Assembly: GCA_003260025.2 (NCBI GenBank)
Contig: QFZU02000030.1
Coordinates: forward strand, 1-64,000
From: Microbispora triticiradicis
Lineage (GTDB): Bacteria > Actinomycetota > Actinomycetes > Streptosporangiales > Streptosporangiaceae
Length of the DNA: 64,000 bases
Direction: 5' to 3'
Part shown: positions 33,454 through 43,234 of the stretch, piece by piece
Numbering within the stretch: position 1 is the stretch's first letter
Layout of the letters: every line of letters begins with the position of its first letter
The notes under the pieces: model-generated
What the model saw: the letters and a program-made list of their open reading frames with translations, nothing else
The model's database searches: none
Told to the model about the DNA's origin: nothing
Position numbers and translations under genes: made by a program

Positions 33454-34563
33454 TCAGACGGCCGAGGCGATCGTGGCGGAGCCGAGGACGGCGTCCCCGT
33501 CGTAGAGGACGGCCCCCTGGCCCGCCGCGACGCCGGTGGCCGGACGGTCCAGCTCGATGTGCAGCTCGCCGCCGGACAGCTGGGCGCGGCAGTCGTACAC
33601 CTCGCCGTGCGCGCGTAGCTGCACCCGGCACGTGATCGGCTCGTACGGCTCCGGCAGCGGCCCGTTCCACACCGGGCGCTCGCCCACGACGGCGCGCACC
33701 TCCAGCGAGGCGCGCGGCCCGACGGTGACCGTGTTGGACACCGGCTCGATCGACAGCACGTAGCGCGGCCTGCCGTCGGCGGCGGGCCGGTCGACGCGCA
33801 GGCCCTTGCGCTGCCCGATCGTGAAGCCGTACGCCCCCTGGTGGCTGCCGACCACCTGGCCGGTGAGCGCGTCGACGATCGGCCCCTCGGCCGCGCCGAG
33901 CCGCTCGGCGAGGAACGCCCGGGTGTCGCCGTCGGCGATGAAGCAGATGTCGTGGCTGTCCGGCTTGTCGGCCACGGTCAATCCCCGCCGCGCGGCCTCC
34001 TCGCGCACCTCGGCCTTGGTCGACCCGCCCAGCGGGAAGATCGCGTGCGCGAGCTGCTCACGGGTGAGCACGCCCAGCACGTACGACTGGTCCTTGGCGT
34101 CGTCGACGCTGCGCCTCAGCACGCCGTCCTCAAGCCGCGCGTGGTGGCCGGTGGCGACGGCGTCGAAGCCGAGCGCGAGCGCCCGGTCGAGCACCGCCTC
34201 GAACTTGATCTTCTCGTTGCAGCGCAGGCAGGGATTGGGGGTGCGCCCTGCGGCGTACTCCCCGACGAAGTCCTCGACCACGTCGCGGTGGAACCGTTCG
34301 GCCATGTCCCACACGTAGAAGGGGATGCCGATGACGTCGGCGGCGCGGCGCGCGTCGCGGGCGTCCTCAAGGGTGCAGCAGCCGCGCGCGCCGGTGCGGT
34401 AGGACTGCGGGTTGGACGACAGCGCCAGGTGGACGCCGGTCACGTCGTGCCCCGCCTCGGCGATCCGGGCGGCGGCCACCGCGGAGTCGACCCCGCCGGA
34501 CATGGCGGCGAGGACGCGGAGCCTTCCCGTGGGCTTTCCGGTGGGCTTTGCTGTGGGAGCCAT
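33454..34563 (-). CDS. mnmA: tRNA-uridine 2-thiolase MnmA
   Basis: Thiolates U34 of tRNA Lys/Glu/Gln, using persulfide sulfur delivered from a cysteine desulfurase and ATP to adenylate the base. 369 residues: PP-loop SGGVDS (~22-27), catalytic cysteines Cys112 (NPCLRC) and Cys207 (SHDICFI), and the GQRKGL segment of the central domain. The C-terminal beta-barrel closes the fold. The N-terminus has a short KPTG duplication. ATG 34563 has no clear Shine-Dalgarno; a TAACCT box 9 nt upstream suggests a near-leaderless message. A cysteine desulfurase gene lies at 37335-38489. Confidence 0.96.
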   Translation of the reverse strand: MAPTAKPTGKPTGRLRVLAAMSGGVDSAVAAARIAEAGHDVTGVHLALSSNPQSYRTGARGCCTLEDARDARRAADVIGIPFYVWDMAERFHRDVVEDFVGEYAAGRTPNPCLRCNEKIKFEAVLDRALALGFDAVATGHHARLEDGVLRRSVDDAKDQSYVLGVLTREQLAHAIFPLGGSTKAEVREEAARRGLTVADKPDSHDICFIADGDTRAFLAERLGAAEGPIVDALTGQVVGSHQGAYGFTIGQRKGLRVDRPAADGRPRYVLSIEPVSNTVTVGPRASLEVRAVVGERPVWNGPLPEPYEPITCRVQLRAHGEVYDCRAQLSGGELHIELDRPATGVAAGQGAVLYDGDAVLGSATIASAV

Positions 34564-34649
34564 AACAGTTCGAGGTTACCGCCCCGATGCCGGCACGGGC
34601 GCGCGCCCGCGTTGGCATCGGGGCGGGCGGGCTGGGAGGATGCGGGGTC

Positions 34650-35690
34650 ATGCGACTGTTCGGGCGCGAGAGCGAGTCCGCCGACCCCGCCGAGGCCATC
34701 GCCGCGTTCTGGGCATGGTGGGAACAGGCCCGTCCGGGGATCGACGCGCACGTGGAGGCGGAGGATCCCGAGGCCCTGGCCGAGACCATCGGCCCGGCCG
34801 TCGCCGCGCTGCACCCGTCCCTCGTCTGGGAGGTCGTGCCCGGGCGCCTCGCTGTGCACGCGCTGGTCGTCAGCGCGTCGGGCGATCCGGAACTGCGGCC
34901 GTTCGCCCACCGCTGGGCCCTGGCCGCGCCGCCGATCGACGCGATGTGGGAGTTCCACCCCTCTCGGCAGGCGAACCCGCAGGCCGAGAACGTCACGATC
35001 GACGTCGGCGGGCGGGAGTTCGGGCTCGACCGGCTGGTGGTGGCGCTGCGCGTGCCGCCCGGCACGCCGCGCGTGGACGTCACCGCCTTTCACCCCATAT
35101 TTCCGGACATCGATGACGACGCCCGGATGGAGGCGGCCCTCACCGCCCTCGACTGGCTGCTGGGCGAGGACGAGGTGGCCCGCTGGGTCGGCGAGATCCG
35201 GGCCGCCGAGTTCGAGCCGATCGACGCCCTCCCGGCGATCCACCTGCCCTCGGTCGTCGCCGACGTGGCGGAGGGGTTCAAGGAGGAGCAGTGGGCGCTG
35301 CTGGAGGGCCACACGGCCACCGGCGCCCGCCTCACCGCCGCGGCCCGCTATCCCCTGCGCCCGGTCGACTTCCCGCTGTTCGACCAGCACATCGCCGTCA
35401 CGCTGCCGTACGAGCACGCGGACGCGGACGGGCAGCCCGCCGGGGCCTCCCTGGACGCGCTGCGCGAGTTCGAGGAGCGGCTGACCGGACGGCTGGCCGC
35501 GCACGGCTCGGCCGTGCTGGCGGCCCACCTGAGCGCCGACCACACCCGGACGCTGCATCTCTACGCCGACCCCTCCGGGGACGTGCCGCCGGTGATCGAG
35601 GAGGTCGCGGCCGGCTGGAAGGAGGGACCCGCCCGGATCGAGACGGCCGAGGATCCCTCCTGGAGCGCGGTCGCCCCCTTCCTGACCTGA
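34650..35690 (+). CDS. Protein of unknown function (possibly DUF695-like)
   Basis: Soluble acidic protein of 346 residues. ATG 34650 follows GGGAGGA by ~9 nt. It appears to contain two alpha/beta parts. Residues ~10-110 include AAFWAWWEQARPGIDAHVEA and an FHPSRQANP loop, and the rest includes DVTAFHPIFPDIDDDARMEA and FPLFDQHIAVTLPYEHADAD. No catalytic motif, signal peptide or membrane segment is visible. The feel of the N-terminal half resembles DUF695, a family without known function. Divergent from mnmA. Confidence 0.75.
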   Translation: MRLFGRESESADPAEAIAAFWAWWEQARPGIDAHVEAEDPEALAETIGPAVAALHPSLVWEVVPGRLAVHALVVSASGDPELRPFAHRWALAAPPIDAMWEFHPSRQANPQAENVTIDVGGREFGLDRLVVALRVPPGTPRVDVTAFHPIFPDIDDDARMEAALTALDWLLGEDEVARWVGEIRAAEFEPIDALPAIHLPSVVADVAEGFKEEQWALLEGHTATGARLTAAARYPLRPVDFPLFDQHIAVTLPYEHADADGQPAGASLDALREFEERLTGRLAAHGSAVLAAHLSADHTRTLHLYADPSGDVPPVIEEVAAGWKEGPARIETAEDPSWSAVAPFLT

Positions 35691-35820
35691 ACCGGCTTCC
35701 TGCCCCGAACCAGAAATTCAGCGCGTTTCATGACATACGGGATGGGCACGCCGCGATAGACGCGACGCGCGGGCGGGCGCCCGCGTTCCACCCGTTCCCG
35801 CAGCCTGCGGGGCCGATCCG

Positions 35821-36759
35821 ATGGGATTGGGGTCGGACATGGCTCACCGCGCACTGGACCGGATGATGGACGCGATCGAGGGCGAAGGCCGCCTCGACCG
35901 GCCGGGCCATCGGCTCGAACAGGGTCTCGCGTTCACGGAGAACCTCCTCGGGGTCACCAGGGGCCGCGCCCGCGGCCTCCTGCACGGCGTATGGCTGGGA
36001 CACCCCCTTCATCCGCTGCTCACCGACGTCCCGATCGGCTCGTGGACGACGGCACTGGTCCTGGATCTCACCGGGCGCAGGCGGGCCGCGCGGACGGCCG
36101 TGGGAGTCGGCCTCACCGGAGCGCTGGCCGCGGCCGTGACCGGCCTGCACGACTGGCAGCACACCCACGACAACGCCCGGCGGGTCGGACTGGTCCACGG
36201 CACGCTCAACGCGCTCGCCCTCGGCCTGTACGGCTGGTCGTGGTGGCAGCGGGGCCGGGGCCGCCATCTGCGCGGGCGGCTCGCCGCCCTGCTCGGCTAT
36301 CCCGTGATCATGGTCAGCGGCTACCTCGGCGGCGCGCTCACCTACAACCACCGGATCGGGGTCGACCAGACGGACCGGCGGCTCGAACCACGCCGTTTCA
36401 CCCGGGTGCTGGCCGAGCGCGACCTGGCCGACGGCAGGCCGCACCGGGCGCTGGCGGGAGGTGTGGAGGTCGTCCTGGTCCGCTCGGACGGCCGCGTCCA
36501 CGCCCTGGAGGACGCCTGCCCGCACCTGGGCGGCCCGCTGTCCCAGGGCTGGCTCCGCGACGGCTCCATCACCTGTCCCTGGCACGGCTCGGCGTTCGAG
36601 CTGCACAGCGGAGAGAGCCTGAACGGCCCGGCCGTCACGCCCGCGCCGTGCTTCCAGACCCGCGTACGCGACGGGTGGGTCGAAGTGCGCCGGGCGCCCA
36701 GGGTGGTCACCGCGCCGCCCGGAAGCACCCTGGTCCACCAGCAGGAGGTGCGGCCATGA
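35821..36759 (+). CDS. DUF2231-Rieske [2Fe-2S] membrane protein
   Basis: Fusion of ~312 residues. The N-terminal DUF2231 part has about four membrane segments (HPLHPLLTDVPIGSWTTALV, ALAAAVTGLHDW, LALGLYGWSWW, VIMVSGYLGGAL). The C-terminal Rieske domain binds a [2Fe-2S] cluster through CPHLGG and CPWHGS (Cys-X-His twice). It probably transfers electrons at the membrane. ATG 35821 or 35839 may be the start, each with a GGGG at reasonable spacing. The stop overlaps the hemerythrin gene by ATGA, so the two act together, plausibly in oxygen or redox sensing. Confidence 0.9.
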   Translation: MGLGSDMAHRALDRMMDAIEGEGRLDRPGHRLEQGLAFTENLLGVTRGRARGLLHGVWLGHPLHPLLTDVPIGSWTTALVLDLTGRRRAARTAVGVGLTGALAAAVTGLHDWQHTHDNARRVGLVHGTLNALALGLYGWSWWQRGRGRHLRGRLAALLGYPVIMVSGYLGGALTYNHRIGVDQTDRRLEPRRFTRVLAERDLADGRPHRALAGGVEVVLVRSDGRVHALEDACPHLGGPLSQGWLRDGSITCPWHGSAFELHSGESLNGPAVTPAPCFQTRVRDGWVEVRRAPRVVTAPPGSTLVHQQEVRP

Positions 36760-37301
36760 GAAGGCGGCCCGAGGTGCTCACCGAGGTTCGGGAGGCGCCG
36801 GAGCGCGAGAAGGCGACGCGGGTGCTCGTGGAGCACCACGAGGTGCTGCGCGGGCTCATGCGGCGCCTGCTGGCGACGCCGCGCTCCCAGCCAGGACGGC
36901 GGCGCGCGCTCGCCGACGAGCTGTTCGACGAGCTGCGGATGCACGAGGTGATCGAGGAGGAGATCTTCTATCCCGCGATGCGGGACGTCACCCCGGGCAT
37001 CGCGGCCGCCTGGTCCGAGCACCGCCAGCTCAGCGACCAGCTCGCGGCGCTGGTCCGGGCCGACCCGCGCACCGGGCGGTTCGACCGGGAGCTGGGGGTG
37101 ATGCACGACGCGCTGGAGTCACACGCCCACCTGGACGAGGAACGGGAGATGTTCCCCGAGATCGAGCGCTTCGCCGACGAGGACCTGCTGGTCGAGCTGG
37201 GTGACCGGCTCCGGGACCGGCTGGAGCGGTTGCGCTCGTCACGGCGCACGCGGATGGTCCTCCGCCTGCAACGGGCGCTGCTGCGCCGGACCGCCCGATA
37301 G
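36756..37301 (+). CDS. Hemerythrin-like HHE cation-binding protein
   Basis: Cytoplasmic four-helix protein of 181 residues with the di-iron ligand pattern of the HHE family: LVEHHEVLRGLM, HEVIEEEIFYPAM, EHRQLSDQLAALV and ESHAHLDEEREMFPEI. ATG 36756 overlaps the Rieske gene stop and has AGGAGG 7 nt upstream. A basic C-terminal tail follows (RSSRRTRMVLRLQRALLRR). Family members bind O2, NO or iron. It ends 33 bp from the convergent cysteine desulfurase. Confidence 0.9.
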   Translation: MRRRPEVLTEVREAPEREKATRVLVEHHEVLRGLMRRLLATPRSQPGRRRALADELFDELRMHEVIEEEIFYPAMRDVTPGIAAAWSEHRQLSDQLAALVRADPRTGRFDRELGVMHDALESHAHLDEEREMFPEIERFADEDLLVELGDRLRDRLERLRSSRRTRMVLRLQRALLRRTAR

Positions 37302-37334
37302 CGGCGTACGGCGGAGGTGTACGGCGATGGCGCG

Positions 37335-38489
37335 CTACGACAGGCCGGCGCGGCGGGCGCGCTCCACGACCTGTCCGATGACCTCGGTGACCCGGTCGAC
37401 GTCCTCCTCGGTGGACGTGTGACCGAGCGAGAAGCGCAGCGAGCCACGGGCGCGCACGCCGTCCTGACCCATCGCCAGCAGCACGTGGGACGGCTGGGCC
37501 ACCCCGGCCGAGCAGGCCGAGCCGGTGGAGCACTCCACGCCCTTGGCGTCGAGCAGCATGAGCAGGGCGTCGCCCTCGCAGCCGGGGAACGAGAAGTGGG
37601 CGTTGGCCGGCAGCCGGTCCGCCGGGTCGCCGTTCAGCACGACGTCGGGGACGGCCCGCCGTACGCGCTCGACGAGGTCGTCGCGGAGCGCCGACAGGCG
37701 CTCCGCGGTCGCGGGCTGCCGCGCGACGGCGGTCTCGACGGCCGCGGCGAACCCGGCGATGGCGGGGGCGTCGAGCGTGCCGGAGCGGATGTCGCGTTCC
37801 TGCCCGCCGCCGTGCAGGACGGGGACGGGATCGACGCCGCGCGCCAGCAGCAGCGCCCCCACGCCCACCGGCCCGCCGACCTTGTGGCCGGAGACGGTCA
37901 TGGCGTCCACGCCCGAGTCGGCGAACGAGACCGGAAGCTGGCCGACCGCCTGCACCGCGTCGGTGTGGAACGGGATGCCGTGCTCGTGCGCGATGGCGGC
38001 CAGCACGCGCACCGGCTGAACGGTTCCCACCTCGTTGTTGGCCCACATCACGCTCACCAGCGCGACGTCGTCCGGGTCGCGGGCGATGGCCTCGCGCAGC
38101 GTCTCGGGGTGGACCCGGCCCTGTTCGTCGACCGGGAGTAACTCGACCCGGGCGTCATGGTTGTCGCCCAGCCAGTGGGCAGGGTCGAGGGCGGCGTGGT
38201 GCTCGATCGCGCTGACCAGGATCCTCTGCCGCTTCCTCGCCCAGAACAGGCCCTTGATGGCGAGGTTGTCGGCCTCGGTGCCGCCGGCCGTGAACACGAC
38301 CTCGCTGGGCCGGGCGCCGAGCGCGCCGGCGATCGTCTCACGCGACTCCTCGACGACCCGCCGGGCGCGGCGGCCCGCCGCGTGCAGGGAGGAGGGATTG
38401 CCCACCTGGCCGAGCTGGGCCGTCATCGCCTCGATCGCCTCGGGTCGCATCGGGGTGGTCGAGGCATGGTCCAAGTACGCAGATCCCAT
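37335..38489 (-). CDS. Cysteine desulfurase (IscS/NifS class)
   Basis: PLP enzyme that takes sulfur from cysteine as an enzyme persulfide for Fe-S clusters and tRNA thiolation. 384 residues from ATG 38489, preceded by GGGGAGGGG. Start motif [22 protein letters not shown]-binding Lys in [10 protein letters not shown], catalytic loop Cys in [11 protein letters not shown], and substrate region [10 protein letters not shown]. MnmA, a sulfur acceptor, is encoded ~2.8 kb away. Divergent from the TetR gene. Confidence 0.95.
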   Translation of the reverse strand: MGSAYLDHASTTPMRPEAIEAMTAQLGQVGNPSSLHAAGRRARRVVEESRETIAGALGARPSEVVFTAGGTEADNLAIKGLFWARKRQRILVSAIEHHAALDPAHWLGDNHDARVELLPVDEQGRVHPETLREAIARDPDDVALVSVMWANNEVGTVQPVRVLAAIAHEHGIPFHTDAVQAVGQLPVSFADSGVDAMTVSGHKVGGPVGVGALLLARGVDPVPVLHGGGQERDIRSGTLDAPAIAGFAAAVETAVARQPATAERLSALRDDLVERVRRAVPDVVLNGDPADRLPANAHFSFPGCEGDALLMLLDAKGVECSTGSACSAGVAQPSHVLLAMGQDGVRARGSLRFSLGHTSTEEDVDRVTEVIGQVVERARRAGLS

Positions 38490-38569
38490 GACCCCTCCCC
38501 TGAACGCCTTTTCGTGCGCACCAAGCGTAGCCGGGGAGAAGGGGAACACCGGAACGGTGTCGCGAGTTA

Positions 38570-38583
38570 ACCGTCCAGACGGT
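38570..38583. promoter_or_regulatory. Palindromic TetR-type operator
   Basis: ACCGTCCAGACGGT is a perfect 14-bp palindrome. Its last base begins a TACAGT -10-like hexamer (38583-38588), which lies 7 nt before ATG 38596. The position is ideal for repression of the downstream TetR gene by its own product. Confidence 0.75.
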
Positions 38584-38609
38584 ACAGTAGGCGGCATGAG
38601 GAGGGTGGC

Positions 38610-39101
38610 ATGAGGCGAGACGAGTTGCTCGACGCGGCCGAGGCCCTGCTGCAGGACCAGGGCGCCCAGGCCCTGACCCTGGCGGCGGTGGCCGAGCGCG
38701 CCGGCGTCAGCAAGGGCGGCCTCCTCTACCACTTCGCCAGCAAGGAGGCGCTCGTCAAAGGGATGATCGAGCGCCTGATCGCCGACTTCGACGCGCTGAT
38801 CGAGGCCCAGGGGGAGAGCACCTACACGCGGTCCTACCTCGCCGCGACGTTCGAGGCGGTGGAGACCGGCCGGCTCCGGCGCTGGGCGGTGGTCACGGGC
38901 GCCGCCGGCGATCCCGCGCTGCTCGCGCCGCTGCGCGAGGCGATGGCCCGCTGGATGCGGCAGGGCCTGGACGACGAGCCCGACCCGCCGGCGTCCCAGA
39001 TCGTACGGCTGGCCTGCGAGGGCGTCTGGGAGGTCGCCACCCACTGTGCGGCGATCATCGACTTCGCCGCCGTCCGCGCCAGGCTGCTCGCCCTGTTATA
39101 G
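38610..39101 (+). CDS. TetR-family transcriptional regulator
   Basis: DNA-binding repressor of 163 residues. The N-terminal helix-turn-helix is clear: [43 protein letters not shown]. The C-terminal domain (~60-160) binds an unknown ligand. ATG 38610 has AGGAGGG upstream. A five-codon frame from ATG 38596 (MRRVA-stop) starts at the predicted transcript end and overlaps the real start. The likely targets are itself, through 38570-38583, and the MFS gene 250 bp downstream. Confidence 0.92.
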   Translation: MRRDELLDAAEALLQDQGAQALTLAAVAERAGVSKGGLLYHFASKEALVKGMIERLIADFDALIEAQGESTYTRSYLAATFEAVETGRLRRWAVVTGAAGDPALLAPLREAMARWMRQGLDDEPDPPASQIVRLACEGVWEVATHCAAIIDFAAVRARLLALL

Positions 39102-39250
39102 GGCCCTTCTCAGCAGGCGCCGTCGCGGCGCTCTGGGCATCTTGTCTGCGCAACTCGCCCGCGTAACCCGTGCGCGCCCGCGCGGAATCTATGACGCGCC
39201 GCACCGGCGCGGACCGTGCCCACTACACCGAGCCGCACGCGCGACTGGTG

Positions 39251-39288
39251 GTCGCCCTTCCTTCCGGCTGATGCCGTGAAAGGGCGAC
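39251..39288 (+). terminator. Hairpin between the TetR and MFS genes
   Basis: GTCGCCCTT (39251-39259) pairs with AAGGGCGAC (39280-39288). It may end the TetR transcript. The rest of the 39102-39354 gap shows no gene; the MFS gene has a TTGACA near 39330 but no matching -10. Confidence 0.4.
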
Positions 39289-39354
39289 CTGCTGCTGTGT
39301 GCCCACTTCTCCGGGTTCGGAAACCCACTTGACACACATGGAAAGGAAGCTGTG

Positions 39355-40572
39355 ATGACCCGCGCTTTGAGGAAGGCCCGTCACGGGGCAGTCCTCACCT
39401 TCGTCCTGGCCGGCCTGATGTGCGGAACGTTCACCGTGCGCCTCCCCGCGCTGGCCGACCGGCTCCGCCTGCCGGAGTCGTCGGTCGGCCTCGCCCTGCT
39501 CGGCTGGGGAGTCGGCGCGCTGCTGACGATGCAGATCATGCGCGTCGTGCTGGGCAGAGCCGGGAGCCGCGGCGTCCTGCGCGCGGCCGTTCCCCTGTGC
39601 GCGGCATCACTGGTCCTCGTCGCGCTCGCGCCGACCTTCCCCGCCCTGGTCGCCGCCACCGCGCTGTTCGGCATGGCGTTCGGCGCGGTCGACGTCGGCA
39701 TGAACGCGCAGGGCTCCCTGGTCGAGCGCGCGTACGGCCGGCCGATCATGATCGGCATGCACGCGGGCTGGTGCGTCGGCGCGATCTCGGCGGGCCTGCT
39801 GGGCACGGCCGCCATAGCGCTGGGCCTGTCCCTCACCACCCACATCCTCCTGGTGGCCCTGATCTCGGCGCCCGCCGCGCTGGCTCTCAGCCGCACCCAC
39901 CTGCCCGACCGCGCGCCGGAGACCGGCGCCGCACGGGAGAGCGGCCGGGCCCGGCGGAGGCTGCCGGGGGTCGTCTACTTGCTCGGTGCGATCACCTTCG
40001 CCGCTTTCATGGTCGAGGGCGTCGTGGCCGACTGGAACGGGCTCTACCTGCTCGGCACGCTGCACGCCTCCGAGGCGGTCGCCGCGCTCGGCTACCCGGT
40101 GTTCGAGGCCGGCATGCTGGTCGCGCGACTCGGCGGCGACCGGCTGCGTGGACGCCTCGGCGCCCGCGCGCTGATCGCCCTCTCCGGCGGGGCCACTGCC
40201 CTGGCGTTCCTCGCCGTCATCGCCGCGCCGGTGACGGCGGCGGCCGTGGCCGGGCTGTTCTTCGTCGGGCTCGCGGTGGCGACGATCTCACCGATGGCGC
40301 TGTCGCTCGCGGGCACCGCGACGGCCGAGCCGGGCCCCGCGATCGCGCAGGCGAGCGCCATGGGCTACGCGGGACTGCTGCTCGGGCCGGTCGTGATCGG
40401 CTTCCTGTCCGCCGCGGCGTCGCTGCGGCTGGCCATGGGCGTGGCCGTCGTCCTCGGCGTCGTCATCGCCGCGGCGGGACGGCTGCTGCCCGCGTCCCGT
40501 ACGGAGATCGTCCCGCTGCGGGCGTCCGCCCGGGACGGCGGCGAGGAGCCTCACCTGCCGCTGGCCGCCTGA
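39355..40572 (+). CDS. MFS transporter
   Basis: Inner-membrane carrier of ~405 residues with about 12 hydrophobic segments. ATG 39355 follows AAGGAAG; a GTG at 39352 is equally placed. The early MCGTFTVRLPALADRLRLPESSVGLALLGWGVGALLTM pattern, the MNAQGSLVERAYGRPIMIGMHA region and the mid-protein GVVADWNGLYL resemble the YbjJ/fucose-permease-like branch. Substrate unknown; drug or metabolite export fits a TetR neighbour. Tail polar. Confidence 0.88.
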   Translation: MTRALRKARHGAVLTFVLAGLMCGTFTVRLPALADRLRLPESSVGLALLGWGVGALLTMQIMRVVLGRAGSRGVLRAAVPLCAASLVLVALAPTFPALVAATALFGMAFGAVDVGMNAQGSLVERAYGRPIMIGMHAGWCVGAISAGLLGTAAIALGLSLTTHILLVALISAPAALALSRTHLPDRAPETGAARESGRARRRLPGVVYLLGAITFAAFMVEGVVADWNGLYLLGTLHASEAVAALGYPVFEAGMLVARLGGDRLRGRLGARALIALSGGATALAFLAVIAAPVTAAAVAGLFFVGLAVATISPMALSLAGTATAEPGPAIAQASAMGYAGLLLGPVVIGFLSAAASLRLAMGVAVVLGVVIAAAGRLLPASRTEIVPLRASARDGGEEPHLPLAA

Positions 40573-40593
40573 CACCCGCGCCTACGCCTGCCC

Positions 40594-40617
40594 GGGAACC
40601 GGCCGGGGAACCGGCCG
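40594..40617. repeat. Two perfect 12-bp direct repeats
   Basis: GGGAACCGGCCG occurs twice in a row between the convergent MFS and SRPBCC genes. Short slippage repeat. Confidence 0.6.
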
Positions 40618-40627
40618 GGGACGTCGG

Positions 40628-41161
40628 TCACCCCCGGCCGGCCTTGGCGGTCTCCTCGGCGAGGGAGACGAGCCGGTCCACGGTCTCGGGCAGCGCGCCC
40701 CCCAGGATCTTCTTCATGATGGGGGTCAGCACGAGCGCGGTCGGTCCCTTCACGACGACCTTGAAGGTCACCTCGCGCGTGCCGTCGCCGCGGTCCTCGA
40801 TGGTGTGCTCCCAGTCCATGAAGGTGCCCCCGGGCAGGAAGAACCGGTCGGTGTACCTGCGCATGGGGTCGCACTCGATGATCTCGAAGCGGACGGCCGA
40901 CTGGCCCTTCAGCTTGACGTGACCGGTGGCGCCGAGGGCGAACGGCCCCTCGTCGAGGCGGATCCAGTCCAGCCCGTCGTCCCAGCGGACGCGCGCGGGA
41001 ACGTCCTCCCAGAGGGGCCAGATGTGCTCCGGCTCGGCCGTGGTCTGCCGCGTGACCGTGATGAGGTGCGTGGTGCGCAGTTTTCCGAGCGCGGCCACCG
41101 TCGCGGCGATAACCGCCGTGCCGGCCGAACCACGTATGAGCATCTTGATCGCGCTTGCCAT
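40628..41161 (-). CDS. SRPBCC (START/Bet v1-like) family protein
   Basis: Protein of ~177 residues with a hydrophobic N-terminal segment (GSAGTAVIAATVAALG) that may anchor it. A polyketide-cyclase/START-like domain follows (TRQTTAEPEHIWPLWEDVP...DRFFLPGGTFMDWEHTIED...TFKVVVKGPTALVLTPIMKKI). Such domains bind hydrophobic ligands. ATG 41161 is preferred because GAGGGG then has a 9-nt spacing; ATG 41170 directly abuts that purine run. An ATACGTAT palindrome lies just upstream. Confidence 0.85.
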   Translation of the reverse strand: MASAIKMLIRGSAGTAVIAATVAALGKLRTTHLITVTRQTTAEPEHIWPLWEDVPARVRWDDGLDWIRLDEGPFALGATGHVKLKGQSAVRFEIIECDPMRRYTDRFFLPGGTFMDWEHTIEDRGDGTREVTFKVVVKGPTALVLTPIMKKILGGALPETVDRLVSLAEETAKAGRG

Positions 41162-41198
41162 CCGAACCATCCCCTCGAATCTGGCCGTCTGTCTGTAT

Positions 41199-41208
41199 CA
41201 TACGTATG
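41199..41208. promoter_or_regulatory. Palindrome CATACGTATG upstream of the SRPBCC gene
   Basis: This 10-bp perfect palindrome lies in an AT-rich island (41195-41222) within very GC-rich DNA, ~40 bp upstream of the SRPBCC start. It is a good candidate operator for an unlinked or nearby regulator. Confidence 0.45.
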
Positions 41209-41283
41209 TATAAGACAAATTGCCAGGGATCGCGGTGATTTCGAGCGAGATCGCCCCACTACCCTCATACAACCTCATGAACG

Positions 41284-41324
41284 CCGGAAGCGGCGCCGCG
41301 TCAGCCGCGCGGCGCCGCTTCCGG
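41284..41324 (-). terminator. Terminator of the etfBA operon
   Basis: A 17-bp perfect stem (41284-41300 with 41308-41324) around a 7-nt loop lies 9 bp past the etfA stop. It is the strongest hairpin in the window. Confidence 0.85.
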
Positions 41325-41332
41325 TCCAGGTG

Positions 41333-42286
41333 CTACTTGCGCTTCTCGATCTCTTCGGTGAGCTGCGGGACGATCTGGAACAGATCGCCCACCACGCCGT
41401 AGTCGGCGACTTCGAAGAGCGGCGCCTCGGCGTCCTTGTTGATCACCACGATCGTCTTCGAGGTCTGCATGCCGGCCCGGTGCTGGATCGCGCCGGAGAT
41501 GCCGGCCGCGATGTAGAGCTGCGGCGACACCGTCTTTCCGGTCTGCCCGACCTGGAACTGGTGCGGGTACCACCCGGCGTCGGTCGCGGCGCGCGAGGCG
41601 CCGACCGCCGCGCCGAGGGAGTCGGCGAGCTTCTCGATGATCGCGAAGTTCTCGCCCGAGCCCACGCCCCGGCCGCCGGAGACCACGATCGCGGCCTCGG
41701 TCAGCTCGGGCCGGCCGCCCTTCTCCTGCACGACCCGCTCCACGATCCGCGCGGCGCGGGCGGCGTCCGACAGGGCGACCTCCACCTTCTCCTCGGCGCC
41801 GGCCCCGGCCGCCGCGACGGGAGCGGTGCTGTTCGGCCGGACGGTGATGATCGGAATGCCCCTGGTCACCCGGCTGTGGACGTTGACGCCGCCGCCGAAG
41901 ATCGACTGCTCGGCGACGAAGCCCTCGCCGACGCCCACGGCGTCGGCGATCACACCGGAGTCCGTCTTGATCGCGAGCCGGCCCGCGACCTCCTTGCCCT
42001 CACCGGTGGCCGCGAGGAAGACCGCGGCCGGGGAGCGCTCGGCCACCAGGTGCGCGAGCACCTCGGCCTTGGGCGCCGCCACGTAGTCGCCGATCTCGTC
42101 GGCCGCCGCCACGTAGATCTTCTCCGCGCCGTACTCGGCGAGCCTGGCCTTCGCGCTGTCCGAGTAGCCGGGGCCGGCCCACACCGCGGCCGGTGCGCCC
42201 AGCGACCGGGCCAGGGTCAGCAGCTCGAAGGTGACCTTCTTGACGTCTCCGTCGACGTGGTCGACGAGAACCAGGATCTCACTCAT
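41333..42286 (-). CDS. etfA: Electron transfer flavoprotein alpha subunit
   Basis: FAD-binding subunit (317 residues) of the heterodimer that carries electrons from acyl-CoA dehydrogenases to the respiratory chain. The start [26 protein letters not shown] and the C-terminal FAD motif [20 protein letters not shown] with [20 protein letters not shown] are diagnostic. ATG 42286 lies 11 nt after etfB, so they are co-transcribed. Confidence 0.97.
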   Translation of the reverse strand: MSEILVLVDHVDGDVKKVTFELLTLARSLGAPAAVWAGPGYSDSAKARLAEYGAEKIYVAAADEIGDYVAAPKAEVLAHLVAERSPAAVFLAATGEGKEVAGRLAIKTDSGVIADAVGVGEGFVAEQSIFGGGVNVHSRVTRGIPIITVRPNSTAPVAAAGAGAEEKVEVALSDAARAARIVERVVQEKGGRPELTEAAIVVSGGRGVGSGENFAIIEKLADSLGAAVGASRAATDAGWYPHQFQVGQTGKTVSPQLYIAAGISGAIQHRAGMQTSKTIVVINKDAEAPLFEVADYGVVGDLFQIVPQLTEEIEKRK

Positions 42287-42297
42287 CTCGCAGCCCC

Positions 42298-43077
42298 TCA
42301 GATGAACTTCTTCGACGCGAGGAACTCGGCGGCCCTGGCGCCGCCGTCACCCTCGTCCTTGATCACGGTGCCCGCGGCCCGGGGTGGGGCGGCGGCGAAG
42401 TCGACGACCTCGCTCCAGGAGTTGGCGAGGCCCACCTGGTCGGCCGCGATGTCCGCGTCGGCGATGCCGAGCGTCTCGACCGGCTTCTTCTTGGCGGCCA
42501 TGATCCCCTTGAACGACGGGTACCTCGGCTCGTTGATCTTCTCCACGACGGACACGACGGCCGGCAGCGAGGCCTCGACCTTGTCGTAGCCGTAGTCGGT
42601 GATCCGCTCGACCCGGATGGCGGTGCCCTCTACCTCGACCTTGCTCGCCAGGGTGAGCTGGGGGGCGCCGAGCCGCTCGGCCAGCATCGCGGCGAGCATC
42701 CCGGTGCGGGCGTCGGTCGACTCCGAGCCCAGGATGACCAGGTCGAAGCCGATCTTCTTCAACGCCTGGGAGACGGCGTAGGAGGTGCCCAGGGCGTCCG
42801 AGCCGTGCAGCGCGTCGTCGTGCAGGTGGACCGCCTTGTCCGCGCCCATCGCCAGGGCCTTGCGGATGGTCTCGGTGGTCTTGGCCGGGCCCATGCTCAG
42901 GACGGTGACCTCACCGCCGTGGGCCTCCTTGAGCCGCAGCGCCTCCTCGACCGCGTACTCGTCGAGCTCGTTGACGACGCCGTCGGCGGCGTCGCGGTCG
43001 AGCGTCTTGTCATCGGACCTCAGCTTGCGCTCGGTCGCCGTGTCGGGGACCTGCTTCACGCAGACGACGATGTTCAT
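42298..43077 (-). CDS. etfB: Electron transfer flavoprotein beta subunit
   Basis: AMP-binding subunit (259 residues) of the ETF dimer. Start MNIVVCVKQVPDTATERKL; the ETF-beta signature is in VEVEGTAIRVERITDYGYDKVEASLPAVVSV, broken here as VERITDYGYDKVEASLPAVV. ATG 43077 is chosen from family length; GGGGAGG lies 13 nt upstream. The in-frame extension to 43260 is not conserved-looking. A near-palindrome at 43235-43250 may be its operator. Confidence 0.96.
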   Translation of the reverse strand: MNIVVCVKQVPDTATERKLRSDDKTLDRDAADGVVNELDEYAVEEALRLKEAHGGEVTVLSMGPAKTTETIRKALAMGADKAVHLHDDALHGSDALGTSYAVSQALKKIGFDLVILGSESTDARTGMLAAMLAERLGAPQLTLASKVEVEGTAIRVERITDYGYDKVEASLPAVVSVVEKINEPRYPSFKGIMAAKKKPVETLGIADADIAADQVGLANSWSEVVDFAAAPPRAAGTVIKDEGDGGARAAEFLASKKFI

Positions 43078-43234
43078 GGCCGGTGGCCGACCTCCCCTTT
43101 CCGTACGGCTGACGCCGCGGTTTCGGTACGTGGCGCGGGGTACGCGCACGTGCTGCAAGACTGCCAGGTGCTCGCGGGCGCGAGTGCGCAGGTGGCCCGG
43201 GTGTCGAGCATGTCCCTGGTCCCCCACGCACAAT

